DNA from: JBKCUI01 sp052161605
Lineage (GTDB): Bacteria; Planctomycetota; Planctomycetia; Pirellulales; Pirellulaceae
NCBI GenBank assembly: GCA_052161605.1
Contig: CP197409.1
Reading direction: 5' to 3' (one strand)
Length of the DNA stretch: 64,000 nt
Shown: piece by piece, positions 1 to 8,795 of the stretch
Layout of the letters: each line of letters begins with the position of its first letter
Position numbering within the stretch: position 1 is the stretch's first letter
Notes under the pieces: model-generated
Database searches by the model: none
What the model was told of the DNA's origin: nothing
Seen by the model: only the letters and a program-made list of their open reading frames with translations
Position numbers and translations under genes: made by a program

Positions 1-302
1 ACCTGCCCACGTACCGTTTCCAACGAGAACGCTACACATTCCAGGGTGAACCTGGATTAAGCCAAGAGAGAGAGGCTATTCCAGCAAGTATTCAGAAAAC
101 GGAATCGCTAGATATAAATTCCTCTCCACCGATCGAGAGCCAGAAACCGCTTCTAAATACGAGCGGGCCACAGCACTCTCCGGTACAAAGTGGGAATCAA
201 ACAAGTTTCCTACCCCCAAATCACTTGATTCAACAGCAGATGGAGTTGATGAGCCGCCAGATCGCTCTCCTGCAAAAAGCTAGATCCCTCCCAAGGGACT
301 AA
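1..302 (+). CDS. Polyketide synthase, C-terminal end (partial)
   Basis: The frame that begins at base 3 is open from the left edge and stops with TAA at 300-302. It starts with LPTYRFQRERY, which matches the conserved post-acyltransferase segment of modular type I polyketide synthases (family form LPTYPFQRERYW), so the missing upstream part should carry ketosynthase and acyltransferase domains. The remaining ~85 residues are a Ser/Pro/Gln-rich tail that ends in a probable amphipathic helix (LIQQQMELMSRQIALLQKA). No ACP follows the AT motif here; the next gene begins with one after a 20-base gap, so the module is split between two proteins. The terminal helix may be a docking or dimerisation element; that is inference. 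Confidence 0.75.
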   Translation, partial: LPTYRFQRERYTFQGEPGLSQEREAIPASIQKTESLDINSSPPIESQKPLLNTSGPQHSPVQSGNQTSFLPPNHLIQQQMELMSRQIALLQKARSLPRD

Positions 303-322
303 TCCAACTCTCAATTCGAAAT

Positions 323-3300
323 ATGAACCGGCAGAACCCTATTTACTCAAAAATTGAATCTGAGCTATCCGAACTTCTTCGACAGAGGACGGGGTACGAT
401 CTACAAAACCTAGATCGTGACGCAACCTTTCTGGAACTCGGGTTCGATTCGTTGTTCTTGATCCAATTTAGTCAAGAACTTCGGCAACGTTTCGGCGTAA
501 AGGTAACTTTCCGGCAGCTTATCGAGGAAGTAACCAGCGTCGATAAGTTACTTGACCAAATCGTTAGCCTGCTTCCCCCTGCGCCGGTGACTCCGATCGC
601 TTCTACCCCAGTCCCACCAAAGCCACCATCTCCCCCCTCGAACGCAGCGACAACTGAAGCGCAAGAGACTATGGCTAAGCCATCGGTCGCGAGTGTGCCG
701 CCCAGCATCCAGGCAGTTCCGGTGACTGCCCCCGCGACATCCGTCTTATCGTCCCAGCCTGCATCGACTTCCATGCAAAACGTTGCGCCGATGCAGGTCT
801 CGATGCCGGTCGCTATGCCAGTTCCTGTTGTTCCCATGAATGGGACAGTCAGCGGAATCGAGCAAATCATTCTCCAGCAAAACGCCCTGATGATGCAGCA
901 TTTGTCACTGCTGAGTAATCAGCCAATGGCCTACGCTGTCCCAACCCTCGCACCTCAGATGGTCCCCGCAGTCCCCGCGACCTGCGACGATGTTTTGTGC
1001 CAAGACAAGCATACTCCCTGCCAGCAATCAGCAGCATTTGCGATGACTCAGCCCGCGTCGACAGCCGCGAGTGCTTTGTCAACGCGAGCTCCAACCGCTC
1101 CGGCAAGAATCGCCTCGCCAAGTGCTCCCGCTGTTTCTACAGACTCGGCTCCCACAGTCACCAAACACGAGCGCTTCGGTCCCTACAAACCTGTCCGACG
1201 CGGCCCTGGTAATAGCCTTACCGATCAGCAAAAGACGCATCTTTCGCACTTCATGGATCGGTACGTCAAACGAACGACCAAGTCACGGGCTCTCGCGGAA
1301 GCCAATCGAAGTCACTTTGCAGATCCTCGCGGAGTGGCGGGCTACCGAAGAATCTGGAAATCGATGGTTTATCAGATCGCGGTCGAAAAATCCAAAGGCT
1401 CAAAGCTTTGGGATATCGATGGGAATGAATATGTCGACATTGCGATGGGATTCGGATTGAATCTGTTTGGACAATCGCCAGACTTCCTGACAAAGGCGTT
1501 TCATGAGCAGCTCGATCGAGGCGTGGAGGTTGGCCCCCAGAGCCCCATCGCTGGCGAGGTAGCCAAGTTGCTGTGCGAGTTCGCTAGAAAGGATCGCGCA
1601 ACATTTTGCTGCACCGGATCAGAAGCCGTTATGGCAGCTCTGAGATTGTCTCGGACCGTTACCGGAAAGTCCAAGTTTGTCTTCTTCAATAAGGACTATC
1701 ACGGCAACTTTGACCAAGTACTCGTGCGATCCAATTTAGTTGGCACAAAGAGGGTGACATCTCCAGCTGCCCCCGGTGTGCCTCAGTCGTTCGCCGATAA
1801 TGCGATCGTACTTGACTATGGAACCCAAGAAGCGCTCGATGTCATCCGAGAGCGAGCGGATGAAATTGCAGCAGTGTTGATCGAACCAGTTCAAAGTGCC
1901 AATCCCTTTTTGCAACCCAAAGAATTCTTGCACGAGATCCGGCAAATCACGCGAGATAAAAACATCGCCATGATCATGGATGAAGTGATCACTGGTTTTA
2001 GAGCCGCTCAAGGTGGTGCACAGGAATGGTTTGGAGTGTGGGCCGACATGTCGACCTATGGAAAGATCCTCGGTGGCGGGTTGCCTATCGGTGCTTTGGC
2101 CGGTACTCGAGAGTATATGGATGCACTCGACGGTGGCATGTGGAAGTATGAGGACGACTCAGAACCCGAGGCTGACATGACTTTCTTTGCAGGAACCTTT
2201 GTAAGACATCCTCTTGCGATCGTCGCGGCCCACCAGGTTCTTCTAAAAGTCAAGGAAGAAGGTCCAGAGCTTCAACGCCGATTGACCGACCGAACCACCT
2301 ATCTGGTAGAAACTCTAAACGCGTTTTTCGAACAAGAGCAGTTCCCCATTCGTGTTGCGCAGTTTGCTTCGCAGTTCCGATTTATGTTTCCAGCAGATCT
2401 CGAATACGCCGATATGTTGTACTTCCACATGCTGGATCGTGGTATTTTCACACGTGGATGGGGTGATAATTGCTTCTTGTCGACAGCTCACTCCGATGAA
2501 GACGTTGAGAAGGTAATTCGCGGAGTACAAGAGAGTTGCCTGGAGATCCGACGGGGTGGGTTCTTTCCCGATGCTGTCGGGCCAACCGAGGTTATGCTCG
2601 CCGAAAAAAAAAACTCACCGACCCACGTTAGTTCGCAACCAAATGCTCCGGTAGCCAATCAATTGATGCATGCGGTGCAGGCCGAGAGCTACACGGTCTC
2701 CAACCTAGTGGAGATTCAGCCCGAAGGGTCGAGAACTCCACTTTTTTGTACTCCCGCAGCCGATGGATTAACGCTTGTTTACCACGAGCTGTCAGATCAT
2801 CTGGGAGAGGACCAGCCAGTATACGGACTGAATTCCCCAGGAGTGCTAGGCCTACCGATTCCGGACACCCTTGAGGAGTTGGCCGCGAATATGATTCGCG
2901 AGATGCGCGAGGTGCAACCCAAAGGTCCTTACTTGCTCGCCGGCTATTGCTCAGGAGGAACGACAGCGCTCGAGATCGCCCGTCAGCTGGTTAATGAGGG
3001 AGAGCAAGTAGCTATGCTTGCTATGATCGAAACGTACAACTGGCTAACCGCTCCCTCAACGAATCCAAGCTTCCTAACCAAGGTAAGCTATGAGCGGCAA
3101 CGGATCGAGTTTCACGTTCGGAATTTCCTGTTGCTGGACTGGGCGAACAAGAAGGAGTTTCTGGCTTCCAAATGGAGTACCGCGAGAAGGCGAGTGAAAG
3201 TCTGGCGAGATTCCATGTCCAATCTTTTCGCAAAGAACAAGACTCGTAGACCAGCGGCTTTGGTGAACATGGCTGATATCTGGCTAAAGCATGATCAAAT

Positions 3301-3595
3301 CGCCGAGAAGTATGTTCCAAGGTTCTATCCGGGCCGCCTGATTCATTTTCGGCCTCAACGTGACTACAAATGTCACTTGGGAACAGAAGTGGAAGGACGT
3401 GAAGTCGAGTACTATCGTATGAAGTCTTATCCAGCTGGGATCATGGTGAAGCCGTTTGTTGCAGAGCTTGCGACATGCATAAGCCGCGAAATAGATCGAG
3501 GTTTAGCGGAAGCAGCGTCCAGAACTGCCGTCTCCATCGTGTCGCAACCACGAGAGGCCGTCGAACAAATCGAATATGAACCACAGTACAGTTAG
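323..3595 (+). CDS. ACP-aminotransferase-thioesterase PKS protein
   Basis: A 1090-residue multidomain protein. Residues ~5-80 are an acyl carrier protein with the phosphopantetheine motif LGFDSL (Ser43). Residues ~85-290 are a Pro/Ala/Thr-rich linker holding a Gln/Leu/Met-rich helix near 178-200. Residues ~300-745 are a class III aminotransferase of the glutamate-1-semialdehyde type (MDEVITGFR, then STYGKILGGG with the expected PLP Lys581), as in the AMT domains of mycosubtilin and microcystin synthases, which aminate the beta-keto thioester on the neighbouring ACP. Residues ~800-1075 are a type I thioesterase fold; the nucleophile elbow is GYCSGG, so Cys876 replaces Ser. A run of ten A at 2604-2613 lies between the AMT and TE. 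It follows the PKS tail by 20 bases and overlaps the next gene by 20 bases, suggesting one operon. The product is probably a beta-amino acyl compound, which is inference. Confidence 0.85.
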   Translation: MNRQNPIYSKIESELSELLRQRTGYDLQNLDRDATFLELGFDSLFLIQFSQELRQRFGVKVTFRQLIEEVTSVDKLLDQIVSLLPPAPVTPIASTPVPPKPPSPPSNAATTEAQETMAKPSVASVPPSIQAVPVTAPATSVLSSQPASTSMQNVAPMQVSMPVAMPVPVVPMNGTVSGIEQIILQQNALMMQHLSLLSNQPMAYAVPTLAPQMVPAVPATCDDVLCQDKHTPCQQSAAFAMTQPASTAASALSTRAPTAPARIASPSAPAVSTDSAPTVTKHERFGPYKPVRRGPGNSLTDQQKTHLSHFMDRYVKRTTKSRALAEANRSHFADPRGVAGYRRIWKSMVYQIAVEKSKGSKLWDIDGNEYVDIAMGFGLNLFGQSPDFLTKAFHEQLDRGVEVGPQSPIAGEVAKLLCEFARKDRATFCCTGSEAVMAALRLSRTVTGKSKFVFFNKDYHGNFDQVLVRSNLVGTKRVTSPAAPGVPQSFADNAIVLDYGTQEALDVIRERADEIAAVLIEPVQSANPFLQPKEFLHEIRQITRDKNIAMIMDEVITGFRAAQGGAQEWFGVWADMSTYGKILGGGLPIGALAGTREYMDALDGGMWKYEDDSEPEADMTFFAGTFVRHPLAIVAAHQVLLKVKEEGPELQRRLTDRTTYLVETLNAFFEQEQFPIRVAQFASQFRFMFPADLEYADMLYFHMLDRGIFTRGWGDNCFLSTAHSDEDVEKVIRGVQESCLEIRRGGFFPDAVGPTEVMLAEKKNSPTHVSSQPNAPVANQLMHAVQAESYTVSNLVEIQPEGSRTPLFCTPAADGLTLVYHELSDHLGEDQPVYGLNSPGVLGLPIPDTLEELAANMIREMREVQPKGPYLLAGYCSGGTTALEIARQLVNEGEQVAMLAMIETYNWLTAPSTNPSFLTKVSYERQRIEFHVRNFLLLDWANKKEFLASKWSTARRRVKVWRDSMSNLFAKNKTRRPAALVNMADIWLKHDQIAEKYVPRFYPGRLIHFRPQRDYKCHLGTEVEGREVEYYRMKSYPAGIMVKPFVAELATCISREIDRGLAEAASRTAVSIVSQPREAVEQIEYEPQYS

Positions 3596-4760
3596 GCGTG
3601 CCGAGTCACAGGAATTAGACGAACTTGCCACACGGTTTGCCTTTGACGGTGAACTGGGGCGGATGATGCGAGATTTCTTCTTGCGCGATATGGCCCATGC
3701 CAAGCTTTCGGCAAAATTCAAACTCTACTACCGATTGCGTCCCTTTATTCCGGTACCCTTGCGTCAACTACTGCAGAGGGAACGCAATCAAAGAATTGAA
3801 GCACCAGATGGGTGGTATTTACCGACTGAATTCGTAGAGGCGTTTCGAGCAACGATCGAAAATGGGAATCAGCGATATGCCATTCATCCTTGGCCAGACG
3901 ATTATCACTTTGCGGTCGTCCTGACTCATGATGTCGAAACGAAATACGGAGTCGAACTAGTTGATCGGTTGGCTGCGCTCGAAGAGAAGTACGGGATGAG
4001 ATCGGCGTGGAATTTTGTGCCTTACAAGTATGATATCGATCCAGGACTGATCCGGGATTTGCAAGCTCGCGGGCATGAGATTGGCGTTCATGGTTACAAT
4101 CACGATGGAAGATTATTTGAGTCGCGTCGAACATTTGATCGTCGGACGAAACCCATCAACGATGCATTGCGACGATTTGAGAGCGTGGGATTTCGAGCAC
4201 CCATGGTCCATCGCAATCTAAAATGGTTGCAGGCATTAGAGATTGCTTACGACTGTTCTTGCTTCGACATCGATCCCTTTCAGGCGATGCCAGGCGGTGT
4301 AGGAAGCGTGTGGCCATTTATAGTCGGCAAGTTCGTTGAGCTACCTTACACCCTGCCACAAGATCACACTTTACTTATCTCGTTAGGTGAGACGACTGCA
4401 CGCGTTTGGATAGATAAGCTATCTTGTTTGAAATCGCTGTCGGGTATGGCTATGTTGATTACTCACCCCGATTATCTCGATGTCCCAGAACGACTCCGTG
4501 TTTATGAATCGTTTCTTCAGCATCTGCAAGAACAAGCAAACTGTTGGCTTGCTTTGCCAAGTGATATCGTTAGATGGTGGCGGACGCGTGATCTTCTTCA
4601 CCTACGGTATGAAGAAGATCGGCCGGTCATACAGGGTGAGCTATCCGCCAGAGCAAAGTTGCTAGACTTGCGTTCTATACCAAGCATTCCATCTCGCATG
4701 CCACCAGATCTTCATAGGTCTCGCGGCGCCGAATCAGACGATGCGATGAGCCAGAGATGA
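3576..4760 (+). CDS. NodB-like polysaccharide deacetylase family protein
   Basis: This 394-residue protein has features of the carbohydrate esterase 4 / NodB fold: THDVE near residue 115 at the catalytic-base position, the metal-binding pair in GVHGYNHDG (H-x3-H), a RAPMVHR segment, and a late LITHPDY. Many NodB-like proteins in biosynthetic or polysaccharide clusters remove N-acetyl groups, but the substrate here cannot be told. No signal peptide is seen, so it is probably cytoplasmic, which fits a role beside the PKS instead of the cell wall. The ATG lies inside the end of the upstream PKS gene (20-base overlap), implying translational coupling. Its last 86 bases overlap the 3' end of the convergent lysA gene. 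Confidence 0.7.
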   Translation: MNHSTVRRAESQELDELATRFAFDGELGRMMRDFFLRDMAHAKLSAKFKLYYRLRPFIPVPLRQLLQRERNQRIEAPDGWYLPTEFVEAFRATIENGNQRYAIHPWPDDYHFAVVLTHDVETKYGVELVDRLAALEEKYGMRSAWNFVPYKYDIDPGLIRDLQARGHEIGVHGYNHDGRLFESRRTFDRRTKPINDALRRFESVGFRAPMVHRNLKWLQALEIAYDCSCFDIDPFQAMPGGVGSVWPFIVGKFVELPYTLPQDHTLLISLGETTARVWIDKLSCLKSLSGMAMLITHPDYLDVPERLRVYESFLQHLQEQANCWLALPSDIVRWWRTRDLLHLRYEEDRPVIQGELSARAKLLDLRSIPSIPSRMPPDLHRSRGAESDDAMSQR

Positions 4761-5964
4761 GCACCTCAGCGGCGCGACACCGAGCGTTATAGTTTGATGA
4801 CATGGTCATACCGTAAGCACCCGCGCTGAAGATTGTCATGAGTTCGCCCGCTTTCATTTCAGGTAGGTTTCTAGCCTTCGCCAAGAAGTCACCTGATTCA
4901 CAAACTGGTCCAACGACGTCCTGTACCAATGTTCCGGCGATGTCTGCTTCGAAGTCATCGGGGCACTCGGGAACCGAACTAGACGGGGCGACCGGCCAAA
5001 TCCGATGAAAGGAATCGTAAAGAGTCGGGCGAATCAAATCGTTCATCGCGGCATCTTGAATGATATATCGTTTGCCACCTGTTTCTTTGTTGTACAAAAC
5101 CTTTGATACTAAAATGCCCGCGTTGCCGACAATGAATCGCCCCGGTTCGAGAACGAGTTGGCATCCCGTTTCCTTTATCGTAGGGATGATAACCTTGGCA
5201 AACTCAGCAGCGGCGAGAGCTTCTTGTTTGCGGTAATGTATCCCAAAGCCGCCACCCATGTTGAGGACGGAGACTTTATGTCCTTGGGATCTGAGTTCCG
5301 AGATGAGCCGAACAGCTTTCTCGCAGCCTTGTCGGTATGGTTCGGTACTGAGAATTGGCGAACCTAAATGCATGTGCAGACCAGCAACGCACAAATGGTT
5401 GTGACCAACGACTCCTTTGGCAACATCCAGGACGGTTTCTATATCCAGTCCGAACTTGACTCCCTTCACCGAGGTGTCTGTTTTGACGTGCGTTTTCGGG
5501 GGTAAGTCGGGGTTAACGCGGAGGGCGACATTGGCGACGACTCCGAGTCTTTCTGCAACGCGACCGATCGCATGCAACTCTTCTTCGCTTTCTACATCAA
5601 AGAGGTAGACATTGTTCTTGAGGGCAAATTCAATCTCGCGATCGGTTTTACCAACGCCAGCGAATACAATCTTCGATTGTGCATTTCCTGCTTTGATCGC
5701 ACGGTAGAACTCTCCACCAGAAGTAACGTCAAAACCCGCTCCATGGTCCGCCATCAGCTTGGCGATGCTCAAGTTCCCATTGGCTTTGACGCTGTAACAA
5801 ATGATGGGGTTAACCTCGGCGAACGCGGTTTGCAGTTCCTTTAAGTGTCGTAGCAGAGTCGCCTCACTGTAGACGTAGACAGGGGTCCCGTAGGTTTCGG
5901 CGATCTCAGCAACCGAGACATCTTCACAAAACAGGTTTCGATTCCGATAGGCAAAATGGTCCAT
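4675..5964 (-). CDS. lysA: Diaminopimelate decarboxylase
   Basis: A 429-residue, full-length fold type III PLP enzyme. It decarboxylates meso-diaminopimelate to L-lysine, the last step of lysine biosynthesis. Visible signatures are the PLP lysine in YSVKANGN (near residue 60), the HMHLGSP segment, the glycine-rich NMGGGFGIHY phosphate-binding loop, the EPGRFIVG stretch, and CESGDF with the cysteine contributed across the dimer, followed by SAGAYG. The order and length fit LysA better than ornithine/arginine decarboxylases. It lies 123 bases downstream of def on the same strand. Its 3' end runs 86 bases into the convergent deacetylase gene. Confidence 0.93.
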   Translation of the reverse strand: MDHFAYRNRNLFCEDVSVAEIAETYGTPVYVYSEATLLRHLKELQTAFAEVNPIICYSVKANGNLSIAKLMADHGAGFDVTSGGEFYRAIKAGNAQSKIVFAGVGKTDREIEFALKNNVYLFDVESEEELHAIGRVAERLGVVANVALRVNPDLPPKTHVKTDTSVKGVKFGLDIETVLDVAKGVVGHNHLCVAGLHMHLGSPILSTEPYRQGCEKAVRLISELRSQGHKVSVLNMGGGFGIHYRKQEALAAAEFAKVIIPTIKETGCQLVLEPGRFIVGNAGILVSKVLYNKETGGKRYIIQDAAMNDLIRPTLYDSFHRIWPVAPSSSVPECPDDFEADIAGTLVQDVVGPVCESGDFLAKARNLPEMKAGELMTIFSAGAYGMTMSSNYNARCRAAEVLISGSSHRLIRRRETYEDLVACEMECLV

Positions 5965-6087
5965 GATAATCTTAAAAGCGGGAAGGGAATTTCGGTGTCA
6001 TTGTAGCACCATTCCAAGATCTGCCATCTTGCATTGGTGCGGTCATCAGTGTTGCTTGACGTTGACGGTGGTTTGTGAAAACTGTCG

Positions 6088-6678
6088 TTAACAGTATTTC
6101 TTTTCCCAGGTGCTAATCTCTTCTGCGAGTTTATCGTCGCTGGGGATGGAGCCCTCGCTACGGCCCTCGTCAAATCGTCGCGAGAGTTTTGAGAGATCAT
6201 CTTGAAGGGGCCGTTGTCCCTCTTCGGTAAGGCGGTCGATGAACAAGACACCATCGAGGTGGTCGAGTTCGTGTTGTATGATTCTCGCCAAGAAGCCATC
6301 GACGACCCCTGCGATTTCGTTTCCCTGGAGATCGTAGGCATTAACCTCGAGGGATTTGCTTCGAATAATGTTGGCATTGATTCCGGGGAGAGACAAGCAG
6401 CCCTCTTCGGCCTCGACCGTCCCTTTTGGCTTGTTGACCACGGGGTTGATGAAGACCATTTCTTGCTCTTTTTCCTTGCGATCTCCCGACGGGTTCGCGA
6501 CAAACAATCGAATAGGCAAGGCAACTTGATTGGCGGCGAGCCCAACGCCTCGAAAATCGTACATGATCTCGAACATTTGGTTGACCAAATCATGCAATTC
6601 CGCATCGACTCGGACGATCGGTTTGGATTTATGCCTAAGCACGGGATGAGGAAATGATACGAGCTGCAGTTTTGCCAT
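6088..6678 (-). CDS. def: Peptide deformylase
   Basis: A 196-residue metalloenzyme that removes the N-formyl group from nascent proteins. All three family motifs are present: GVGLAANQ, EEGCLSLPG (metal-binding Cys) and QHELDHLDG (HExxH-type helix, two His ligands and the catalytic Glu). The ATG start gives the typical N-terminus MAKLQLVSFPHPVL. A longer minus-strand open frame (5841-6896) covers this gene in another frame and is not coding. No methionyl-tRNA formyltransferase gene lies beside it, unlike in many bacteria; lysA follows on the same strand. Confidence 0.95.
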   Translation of the reverse strand: MAKLQLVSFPHPVLRHKSKPIVRVDAELHDLVNQMFEIMYDFRGVGLAANQVALPIRLFVANPSGDRKEKEQEMVFINPVVNKPKGTVEAEEGCLSLPGINANIIRSKSLEVNAYDLQGNEIAGVVDGFLARIIQHELDHLDGVLFIDRLTEEGQRPLQDDLSKLSRRFDEGRSEGSIPSDDKLAEEISTWEKKYC

Positions 6679-6819
6679 GGGGAGTATCGAATTACCGGCG
6701 AATGGGTTAGTCTAGGGTTTAGGAATGGATGGCAGAATGGGTCAGGATTTTTCGCCAGCGTCCTAGGTGTCGTCACTGTGTCGTATTGTTTTCTAGTTTG
6801 GTCGTTGCGTAAACCGAGG

Positions 6820-7953
6820 ATGAGCTTGGTTTCTTCAATCTTTTTTCCGTTGTGGTTCCTGGCCATCTGCCTTGTTTTGGTAGCTTGGACGACCAATCGG
6901 GCCGCGTCTCAGGAACAAACACCTGGCAGAGCAATTGCCGACGGGGCAAAAGCACCCGAGGCTACGGCGACCTATCGCAAAGCGTTGGAAACCTTCGGTG
7001 GACCGGCGGTCTTTCAATTTGCCACCAGGGAACGGACCGATTTAGGAGTCTGGGCCATTTTTCCAGCCATCGAAGACGAGGGAATTGTTCTCGACTGGAA
7101 CGACGAGAAAATCACGATACTTCGAGCCAACGCTGACGAACCGACATCGATCATCACAAGGTATGTGTTGCGAATCTCGCACAAGTTTCGCTACCCAGAG
7201 GTGGCAGATTTGCAGTCTGATTTTCTGGCGGGGCGGTTCCAGGAGGTGCTGGCTGCGGCTCCAAAAGTGGTCGGCTCGAGGGCCGAAGGGGTAAAGCTAG
7301 CCCGGTGGGAGCAGAAGTTGATTCTGGCGATGCTAGTGGAAAGCTGCAAATCGCTGGAGCGATGGGAAACGGCTTGCACTCTCTTTCTTTCGCTAGCTAA
7401 AGAGTCGCCACCCGATTTGCTTGCAGCGACCATTCCATTGCCGTGGTTTGACAGTGTGGCGGAGGTACGGGATCGAGATCGAATCAGGACCAACGCAGCC
7501 AACTGGCTCGGCGATCAGAATGAACTGGTTCAACTGTTAGGAGCGAGTTGGCTGCTGGACGGAGAGTTGCGTGGAGAGGCAATCGCGGCATTGAGGAGAC
7601 TGAGTCGAGATTCTAAGCATGCTTTGGTCAAGCAGTATGCTACCGCGCAGCTTTGGCGTACCGTGCCTCCCACTGTATTTGTGGAACGCCAGTTGGAAGA
7701 GTCTCGCAGGTTGCGCGACGCCATCTTTTTACCGGCTCAAGCCGGCCCATCCTTGCTCATTGCCGAACGTTGTAGCAAGGGGAACGCATCGGATTTGGCG
7801 CTGCAAGAATGGTTACGGGTGGTTACGATTCACTCCGAGCAAAGCTCTTTAGCAAATCGAGCCCGCAAGTCAGCGATCGATCTGCTGCGGAGCAGGAATC
7901 AGGAAGACATGGTTCGCCAGATCGAAACGCTTGCACGGAAGACTGTGGAATGA
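6820..7953 (+). CDS. Secreted or membrane-anchored hypothetical protein
   Basis: About 377 residues. I chose ATG 6820 because it puts a clear hydrophobic signal segment (SIFFPLWFLAICLVLVA) near the N-terminus, followed by a likely signal peptidase site around RAASQEQ; a GTG at 6778 would add 14 residues. The rest is soluble, rich in Leu, Ala and Arg, and mostly helical in appearance, with repeated W/L/A patterns that could be helical-repeat (TPR or HEAT-like), but I recognise no family. It ends in an ATGA overlap with the ExbB/MotA-like gene, so the two are probably translated together and this protein may be a periplasmic partner of that channel. That link is inference. Confidence 0.75.
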   Translation: MSLVSSIFFPLWFLAICLVLVAWTTNRAASQEQTPGRAIADGAKAPEATATYRKALETFGGPAVFQFATRERTDLGVWAIFPAIEDEGIVLDWNDEKITILRANADEPTSIITRYVLRISHKFRYPEVADLQSDFLAGRFQEVLAAAPKVVGSRAEGVKLARWEQKLILAMLVESCKSLERWETACTLFLSLAKESPPDLLAATIPLPWFDSVAEVRDRDRIRTNAANWLGDQNELVQLLGASWLLDGELRGEAIAALRRLSRDSKHALVKQYATAQLWRTVPPTVFVERQLEESRRLRDAIFLPAQAGPSLLIAERCSKGNASDLALQEWLRVVTIHSEQSSLANRARKSAIDLLRSRNQEDMVRQIETLARKTVE

Positions 7954-8795
7954 ACACCGAAGTAGACTCACAAGTTGAAGCAAGGCCGTTTCGATTTCGT
8001 CGACGGACAGATGTTCTGGGGTTGGTACGGCTTGCGGTGATGCTCGTCGTTAGCTTGGGGCTAACGACCATGTTGGTTGCTCAAGGTCCAACGTTGGCCG
8101 GTGATGCGGATACGACACAGGCTTCCGAATCCGTTTGGGGAGTCATCTTTAGCGGTGGTGTGTTGGGGCTGCTGATCATGAGTACGTTGATCATTTTGTC
8201 GGTCCTGGCGGCATATTTGGTTTTTGATCAGGCTATGGGGCTTCGTAAAGCAGACTTGGTCCCGAGCGATTTGGTCGAGAGCGTTCGAACCCTTCTAGCC
8301 CAGGGAAAGCTAAAGGAAGCCGACCAAGTCTGTCGCGAGCGTCCGTGCCCGCTGTCTTTTGTGATTGTCAGTGGAATTGCGGAAGTCGAATTTGGTTGGC
8401 CGGCTGTTGAGAAGGCGTTGGAGGATTCGGCGGCCGAACAAGCAGCCCGTTTGTATCGCAAGCTCGAGTATTTATCGGTGATCGGGAATTTGGCACCCAT
8501 GCTTGGCTTGCTCGGAACGGTTTCGGGGATGATTCTTGCCTTTCGCGAGGTCGCCATTTCGGCAGGTTCGGCTGGCGCAGCCGATTTAGCGTCGGGGATC
8601 TATTCCGCGTTGGTCACGACCGTTGCTGGTTTGATAATCGCGATTCCCTCTTTAGGAGCATTCGCAATTTTCCGCAACAAGATTGACGAGCTCATGTCTG
8701 AGATTGCCTATTCTGCGCAGCATGCCTTTGGGGCGGTTAGGCGGCGGATACCTGGTGCAGCATCTAGGCCTGCTCAGCCTCCGCGTCAACCGTAA
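7950..8795 (+). CDS. MotA/TolQ/ExbB proton channel family protein
   Basis: 281 residues from ATG 7950, the only start giving the ATGA overlap with the upstream gene; the open frame extends further upstream but inside that gene. A hydrophobic N-terminal segment (residues ~25-45) is followed by a large membrane segment (VLGLLIMSTLIILSVLAAYL), a cytoplasmic helix-rich loop, and two closing membrane helices containing the family signature MLGLLGTVSGMI and the SALVTTVAGLIIAIP stretch. Such proteins form proton-conducting stators that energise TonB-, Tol- or gliding-type machines together with an ExbD/TolR partner. No ExbD-like gene follows: the next 480 bases hold no gene and the next is flagellin. 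Whether it serves the flagellum, transport or another process cannot be decided. Confidence 0.88.
   Translation: MNTEVDSQVEARPFRFRRRTDVLGLVRLAVMLVVSLGLTTMLVAQGPTLAGDADTTQASESVWGVIFSGGVLGLLIMSTLIILSVLAAYLVFDQAMGLRKADLVPSDLVESVRTLLAQGKLKEADQVCRERPCPLSFVIVSGIAEVEFGWPAVEKALEDSAAEQAARLYRKLEYLSVIGNLAPMLGLLGTVSGMILAFREVAISAGSAGAADLASGIYSALVTTVAGLIIAIPSLGAFAIFRNKIDELMSEIAYSAQHAFGAVRRRIPGAASRPAQPPRQP

Noticed and set aside
5841..6896. Minus-strand open frame of 351 residues across def
   Set aside because: It runs through the peptide deformylase gene in a different frame; def has all three catalytic motifs and the long frame has Ser/Arg/Pro-rich composition with no motif.
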